DNA of 18,883 nucleotides from Ruthenibacterium sp. (lineage in GTDB: Bacteria > Bacillota > Clostridia > Oscillospirales > Ruminococcaceae): positions 1 to 18,883 of the forward strand of contig JAHHSL010000037.1 of NCBI GenBank assembly GCA_020025235.1, written 5' to 3'. Below are positions 15,867 through 18,883 of this stretch, piece by piece. A program made the translations under genes and the position numbers. The first letter of the stretch is position 1; the number at the start of each line of letters is the position of its first letter. The notes beneath the pieces were generated by a model. That model ran no database searches, was not told where the DNA came from, and worked only from the letters and a program-made list of their open reading frames with translations.

Positions 15867-15895
15867 ATCATAGCACACGGGCTTTAATTTGTCAG
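15867..15895 (-). promoter_or_regulatory. Promoter of the MFS transporter gene
   Basis: On the minus strand CTGACA (15895-15890) and an extended -10 TGC-TATGAT (TATGAT at 15872-15867) are 17 bases apart. The start would be near 15860, giving a leader of about 58 bases. This position shows that the in-frame ATG at 15871 is upstream of the transcript and cannot be the start codon. Confidence 0.7.
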
Positions 15896-15953
15896 CCGTT
15901 CTGCGGCTTATTTCCCGCTTTTCCGGAATGTTTTTATTTTTCCGGCCACACGC

Positions 15954-15982
15954 GTGACACACGCCGCCGTGCGTGCTACAAT
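15954..15982 (+). promoter_or_regulatory. Promoter of the P-loop kinase gene
   Basis: GTGACA (15954-15959) and TACAAT (15977-15982) are 17 bases apart, each one mismatch from consensus. Transcription would begin near 15989, 25 bases before the ATG at 16014, so a GTG at 15954 in frame with the gene is part of the -35 box and not a start. Confidence 0.7.
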
Positions 15983-16013
15983 AGCAGTATCATCGTTCGA
16001 GGGAGGGCCCAGT

Positions 16014-16640
16014 ATGACAGACTATGCATCCGGCTGTGCGCGTGCTTTGGAGCTTGCGCTGCACACACAGCAGCAGGCGTCGGCACACGCGCCGCTTCTT
16101 TTCGCCGTGGACGGGCGCTGCGGCAGCGGCAAATCCACGCTTGCCGCTTTTCTTGCCCGGCGGCTGCACTGTCCTGTGTTTCATCTGGATGATTTTTTCC
16201 TGCCGCCGGAGCTGCGCACCCCTGCGCGCCTTGCCATGCCCGGCGAAAACGTGCATCACGAACGCTTTGTGCATGAGGTGATCGAACCGTTTTTGCGCGG
16301 GCAGGACGTCTGCTTGCGCCCGTTTTCATGCCAAACGGGCGGCTTTGCCGAAAGCGTGCGCGTGCCCGCCGCCCCCTTTGCCATTGTTGAGGGCAGCTAT
16401 GCGCTGCACCCCGCACTGCGCGGCTTTTACGCCGCATGCGTATTCGTCACCTGCCGCCCCGAGATCCAGCGCGCGCGGCTGATGCAGCGCGTAGGCACAG
16501 AGCGCTTTGCCGTCTTTGAAGCCCGCTGGATCCCGCTGGAAGAGCGCTATACTTCCGCCTGCCGGCCGGAGCTTTTTGCCGGATACGTTCTGGACACCGG
16601 TGATTTTTCTGCCCCGCAGTCCTTGTGCTGTGCGCCGTAA
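16014..16640 (+). CDS. Uridine-kinase-like P-loop NTPase
   Basis: This 208-residue cytoplasmic protein has a Walker A motif (FAVDGRCGSGKST, residues 30-42) followed by VFHLDDFFLPPELR (55-68). The DD pair plus aromatic/Pro run is where uridine kinase and phosphoribulokinase-like enzymes bind the acceptor. VEGSYAL near 123-130 matches the third strand of that fold. Late Arg-rich segments (CRPEIQRARLMQR) form the lid region. It probably phosphorylates a small molecule, but the uridine specificity is not shown and several clostridial proteins of this shape are only called AAA or (d)CMP/uridine-kinase-like. GGGAGG before the ATG supports the start. It stands alone, with a new promoter inside its last codons for the next gene. 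Confidence 0.75.
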   Translation: MTDYASGCARALELALHTQQQASAHAPLLFAVDGRCGSGKSTLAAFLARRLHCPVFHLDDFFLPPELRTPARLAMPGENVHHERFVHEVIEPFLRGQDVCLRPFSCQTGGFAESVRVPAAPFAIVEGSYALHPALRGFYAACVFVTCRPEIQRARLMQRVGTERFAVFEARWIPLEERYTSACRPELFAGYVLDTGDFSAPQSLCCAP

Positions 16641-16651
16641 TCTGGTATGAT
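16623..16651 (+). promoter_or_regulatory. Promoter of the ECF S-component gene
   Basis: TTGTGC (16623-16628) and TATGAT (16646-16651, preceded by TGG, an extended -10) are 17 bases apart. The -35 lies in the last codons of the kinase gene. The resulting leader of about 137 bases before the ATG at 16795 is unusually long for this window and contains the hairpin at 16714-16771. Confidence 0.65.
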
Positions 16652-16688
16652 AAACAGGAATCGGGCGTCATGAAGGCGCCTTTGCTGC

Positions 16689-16712
16689 AATCGTTTACAT
16701 TTTGAATCGTTT
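16689..16712 (+). repeat. Two copies of an 8-base direct repeat in the ECF leader
   Basis: AATCGTTT occurs at 16689-16696 and again at 16705-16712, with starts 16 bases apart, just before the hairpin. It may be a protein or RNA-binding site or chance. Confidence 0.3.
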
Positions 16713-16713
16713 T

Positions 16714-16772
16714 AAAAAAAGCTGCACAAACCGTCCTGCATGAAGCGGGTCTTGTTTCGTGCGGCTTTTTTC
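16714..16772 (+). terminator. Terminator-like hairpin in the ECF gene leader (possible attenuator)
   Basis: Seven A and AGCTGCACAAAC (from 16714) pair with GTTTCGTGCGGCTTTTTT (to 16771), with a one-base bulge. An inner CCTGC/GCGGG stem closes an ATGAA loop. The six-T run completes an intrinsic-terminator shape. It ends only 23 bases before the ECF start codon and lies downstream of a good promoter. It may therefore simply end the kinase transcript, or it may control read-through into the ECF gene. I cannot match the upstream RNA to a known riboswitch class. Confidence 0.7.
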
Positions 16773-16794
16773 TTGTGAAAGGGGAATTTTTTCA

Positions 16795-17331
16795 ATGAAA
16801 AAGACACGTTTTGATACAAAGCAGCTGGTGTTTGCCGCACTTTGCACCGCGCTGGGCGTCGTGCTGCCCATTGCGCTGCACGGCATCCCGAACGCCGGAC
16901 GCATCCTTCTGCCGATGCATCTTCCTGTGCTGCTTTCCGGGCTGATCTGCGGCCCGTTCTGGGGGCTTTTGTGCGGCGTGCTGACGCCCGCGCTTTCCAG
17001 CCTGATCACCGGCATGCCGCCCGCTGCGGTTCTGCCCGCGATGCTGTGCGAGCTTGCCGCATACGGCCTGATCGCGGGTGTGCTGCGCCGCACCGTGCAC
17101 ACCGGAAAGCGCATTGCAGACATCTACCTTCAGCTCATCGGCGCGATGCTGCTTGGGCGCGCAGTGTACGGCGTGATGAACGCGCTCGTCTTTTCCGCAG
17201 GCAGCTATTCCTTCGGGGCGTTCGTCTCCGCGGCATTCGTCACGGCGCTGCCCGGCATCCTGATCCAGCTGGTGCTTTTGCCCGCTGTCGTTATCCTTCT
17301 GGAAAAGACCGGCGTCCTTTCAAAGCCCTGA
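16795..17331 (+). CDS. ECF transporter substrate-binding (S) component
   Basis: This 178-residue protein is the membrane subunit of an energy-coupling-factor importer, which captures a vitamin-like molecule and docks on a shared EcfAAT module encoded elsewhere. It has a short cytoplasmic start (MKKTRFDTKQLVFAALCTALG, with the Ala-rich first helix that docks EcfT), then about six transmembrane helices. Sequence marks of the family are the MHLPVLLSGLICGPFWGLLCG loop (near 42-62) and the LTPALSSLITGMPPA stretch. The nearest general type is the broad ECF_trnsprt family with unknown substrate; pantothenate, a pyrimidine precursor or another vitamin are possible. AAAGGGG about 11 bases before the ATG at 16795 sets the start. 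It is a single-gene unit behind a long leader and a following terminator. Confidence 0.87.
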   Translation: MKKTRFDTKQLVFAALCTALGVVLPIALHGIPNAGRILLPMHLPVLLSGLICGPFWGLLCGVLTPALSSLITGMPPAAVLPAMLCELAAYGLIAGVLRRTVHTGKRIADIYLQLIGAMLLGRAVYGVMNALVFSAGSYSFGAFVSAAFVTALPGILIQLVLLPAVVILLEKTGVLSKP

Positions 17332-17338
17332 ACCCTGC

Positions 17339-17372
17339 AAAATAAGCGGCGTCACACGCCGCTTATTTTTTT
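17339..17372. terminator. Intrinsic terminator after the ECF gene
   Basis: A perfect 11-bp stem (17341-17351 with 17357-17367, arm AATAAGCGGCG) extends into flanking A and T runs, with the five-base loop TCACA and seven or more T at the end. It starts eight bases after the ECF stop codon. Confidence 0.92.
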
Positions 17373-17391
17373 GCCGCATTTGTGGTATGAT
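17363..17391 (+). promoter_or_regulatory. Extended -10 promoter of mutY
   Basis: TGG-TATGAT (TATGAT at 17386-17391) is a good extended -10. The -35 position (TTATTT, 17363-17368) is poor and overlaps the preceding terminator. The GTG start is about 33 bases downstream. Confidence 0.5.
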
Positions 17392-17423
17392 AACACTATC
17401 CTGTCACCGGAAAGGAGAATTCT

Positions 17424-18476
17424 GTGGAACCTGATATCGCCTGTCCTCTTTTGGACTGGTACATGCAAAACCGGCGCATCCTGCCGTTTCGCACCGAATC
17501 GACGCCCTACCGCGTCTGGGTGAGCGAGATCATGCTGCAACAGACGCGCGTGAACGCCGTGCTGCCGTATTACGAGCGCTTTATGCGCGAACTGCCCGAT
17601 ATCGCATCCCTTGCCGCGTGTAACGAAGAACGTCTGCACAAGCTGTGGGAAGGGCTTGGCTATTACAGCCGCGTGCGCAATCTGCAAAAGGCGGCGCAGA
17701 TCGTCATGCAGCAGTACGGCGGCAGCCTGCCCGCCGATTACGACGCGCTGCTATCCCTGCCGGGCATCGGGGCTTACACCGCCGGTGCGATCGCCTCGAT
17801 CAGCTTCGGCCTGCCGGTGCCTGCCGTGGACGGCAACGTGCTGCGCGTATTTTCCCGCCTTTACTGCGACGGGCGCGACGTAACGCAGCCGCGCGTCAAA
17901 AAAGAGCTGACGGAACACGTCATGCGCATGCAGCCGCCCGAACGCGCGGGCGACTACAATCAGGCGCTTATGGAATTGGGCGCACTGGTGTGCGTGCCGA
18001 ACGGCGCGCCGCTGTGCGATGAATGTCCGCTTTGCAGCCAGTGCCGCGCGCATGCCGCGGGCGTGGAACAGACACTGCCCGCAAAGCCGAAGCCTGCGCC
18101 CAAAGCCGTGGCGCCCTATACGGTGCTTTGCATTTTGAACGAAGAACATACCCGCGTGCTTTTGCAAAAGCGCCCCGCAAAGGGGCTGCTGGCGGGGCTT
18201 TGGCAGCCGTATCTTGCCGAAGGCACGCTGTGCGAAAACGAAGTGCGCACACTGTTTGAAGCCGCGGGCACGCCGCTGCTTTCGATTGCCCCCATGCCCG
18301 GCGCGCGCCATGTGTTTACCCACCGCATCTGGGAAATGACAGGCTTTCTGTGCACCGCCGCCTTGACGGATGTGCCCGAAGGCTTTGTGCTTGCCGATGC
18401 GGACGAGCTGCGGGACGTATACACCCTGCCGAATGCCTTCCGCGCCTTTTGCGAGGAGCTGAAAAGGCTCTTGTAA
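17424..18476 (+). CDS. mutY: Adenine DNA glycosylase MutY
   Basis: This 350-residue base-excision repair enzyme removes adenine mispaired with 8-oxoguanine. The catalytic Glu36 lies in WVSEIMLQQTRV, the helix-hairpin-helix LPGIGAYTAGAIASI is at 112-126, and the catalytic Asp136 is in AVDGNVLRVFSRL. The four iron-sulfur cysteines are Cys190, Cys198, Cys201 and Cys207. The first gap is seven residues (CVPNGAPLC) against six in the E. coli enzyme. A C-terminal NUDIX-like domain that senses 8-oxoguanine occupies about 230-345 (VLLQKRPAKGLLAGLWQPYLAEG). The start codon is GTG at 17424, with a strong AAAGGAG six bases upstream. It has its own promoter and no obvious link to its neighbours. Confidence 0.96.
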   Translation: MEPDIACPLLDWYMQNRRILPFRTESTPYRVWVSEIMLQQTRVNAVLPYYERFMRELPDIASLAACNEERLHKLWEGLGYYSRVRNLQKAAQIVMQQYGGSLPADYDALLSLPGIGAYTAGAIASISFGLPVPAVDGNVLRVFSRLYCDGRDVTQPRVKKELTEHVMRMQPPERAGDYNQALMELGALVCVPNGAPLCDECPLCSQCRAHAAGVEQTLPAKPKPAPKAVAPYTVLCILNEEHTRVLLQKRPAKGLLAGLWQPYLAEGTLCENEVRTLFEAAGTPLLSIAPMPGARHVFTHRIWEMTGFLCTAALTDVPEGFVLADADELRDVYTLPNAFRAFCEELKRLL

Positions 18477-18499
18477 ACCGCCGGAAAAACGGATATAAT
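18471..18499 (+). promoter_or_regulatory. Sigma-A promoter of the small membrane protein gene
   Basis: TTGTAA (18471-18476, across the mutY stop codon) and a perfect TATAAT (18494-18499) are 17 bases apart. The start near 18506 gives a leader of about 92 bases before the small gene. Confidence 0.75.
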
Positions 18500-18597
18500 A
18501 AAGACACATTCAACGCGGGCGCCGGCACACAGTCTGCTGCATGGCACCCCGCGCAATACGGGCAGCATCCGCGCCCCTGCAAGGAGGAAGTTTCACT

Positions 18598-18807
18598 ATG
18601 AAAAAATCGACCATTGCCGCAATCGTCGCTCTGTTAGCCGCCGTTGTCGGTGCACTCGTTGCCACATTTATTTATCTGCGCCGCCGTGAAGCCGAGCTGG
18701 ATGAATATGAAAATCTGCTGTTCAGCGAAGATTTCAGCCACAAAGAGCCTGTCGAGGAAGAACTTCCCGACGAGGAGCCGACGCAAGAGGAAGAGCCTGT
18801 TCTCTGA
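18598..18807 (+). CDS. Small single-pass membrane protein with acidic tail
   Basis: This 69-residue protein starts MKKSTIAAIVALLAAVVGA, with a hydrophobic segment at about 5-26, then a basic stop-transfer patch (LRRRE), and ends in a Glu/Asp/Pro-rich tail of about 35 residues (EEELPDEEPTQEEEPVL). The basic patch after the helix suggests that the tail is in the cytoplasm. I do not recognise a family; similar tiny proteins are common in clostridial genomes and are annotated as hypothetical. The start is well supported by AAGGAGG about nine bases upstream and by the strong promoter at 18471. A longer frame from 18541 lacks such support. Confidence 0.75.
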   Translation: MKKSTIAAIVALLAAVVGALVATFIYLRRREAELDEYENLLFSEDFSHKEPVEEELPDEEPTQEEEPVL

Positions 18808-18883
18808 TCGTTTTCCGCCAGCCGCACACGGGCGGCAGGATCCCCGCATTTTCAAAGACAAAAGCGCCTTTTCTGCCGCAAAA

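Noticed and set aside
15923..15945. CCGGAA ... TTCCGG hairpin upstream of the MFS gene
   Set aside because: The stem has only six base pairs around a T-rich loop, and it has no clear position relative to a promoter or gene end.
16655..16715. Possible preQ1, THF or TPP riboswitch before the ECF gene
   Set aside because: None of the conserved core sequences that I know for these classes is present; only the terminator-like hairpin is supported.
18820..18845. GC-rich partial hairpin after the small membrane protein gene
   Set aside because: The arms pair imperfectly and no T-run follows, so a terminator cannot be supported before the window ends.

Overview
The window looks like chromosomal DNA of a gut Clostridia, most likely Oscillospiraceae/Ruminococcaceae. 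The reasons are the moderately high G+C, sigma-A promoters (TTGACA/TATAAT type, often extended -10), strong AAGGAG ribosome binding sites, lipoprotein and CUT1-type sugar ABC genes, a YesM/YesN two-component pair, an ECF S-component and a MutY with the Firmicutes layout. The taxon is inferred from gene style, not from a marker gene. No rRNA, tRNA, CRISPR array, IS element or phage gene was seen.

Layout. Positions 1-1625 hold a possible divergent partial gene and a PHP-domain metal-dependent hydrolase with its own strong promoter and terminator. Positions 1683-2117 (minus) hold a small flavin-binding, pyridoxamine-oxidase-like protein in noticeably A+T-richer DNA. Positions 2278-13339 form one carbohydrate locus. 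On the minus strand lie an AraC-type response regulator, a YesM-like sensor kinase and a lipoprotein sugar-binding protein. Divergently on the plus strand lie two CUT1 permeases, a GH110-like beta-helix glycosidase and a GH123/DUF4091-like glycosidase. Positions 13436-15802 (minus) hold a membrane-anchored leucine-rich-repeat protein and an MFS transporter. Positions 16014-18807 (plus) hold a uridine-kinase-like P-loop protein, an ECF transporter S component behind a leader with a terminator-like hairpin, mutY, and a 69-residue membrane protein with an acidic tail.

How the central genes could work together (inference): the sensor kinase detects an extracellular glycan signal and the regulator activates the divergent promoters. 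The binding protein and two permeases import an oligosaccharide, powered by a shared ATPase encoded elsewhere. The two glycosidases, neither with a signal peptide, would then trim it in the cytoplasm. If the family assignments hold, terminal alpha-1,3-galactose (blood-group-B or alpha-Gal type) and beta-GalNAc are the likely bonds, pointing to host mucin or glycolipid glycans. The most unusual parts are this intracellular GH110-like/GH123-like pair and the MalG-type permease with a large extra extracytoplasmic domain.
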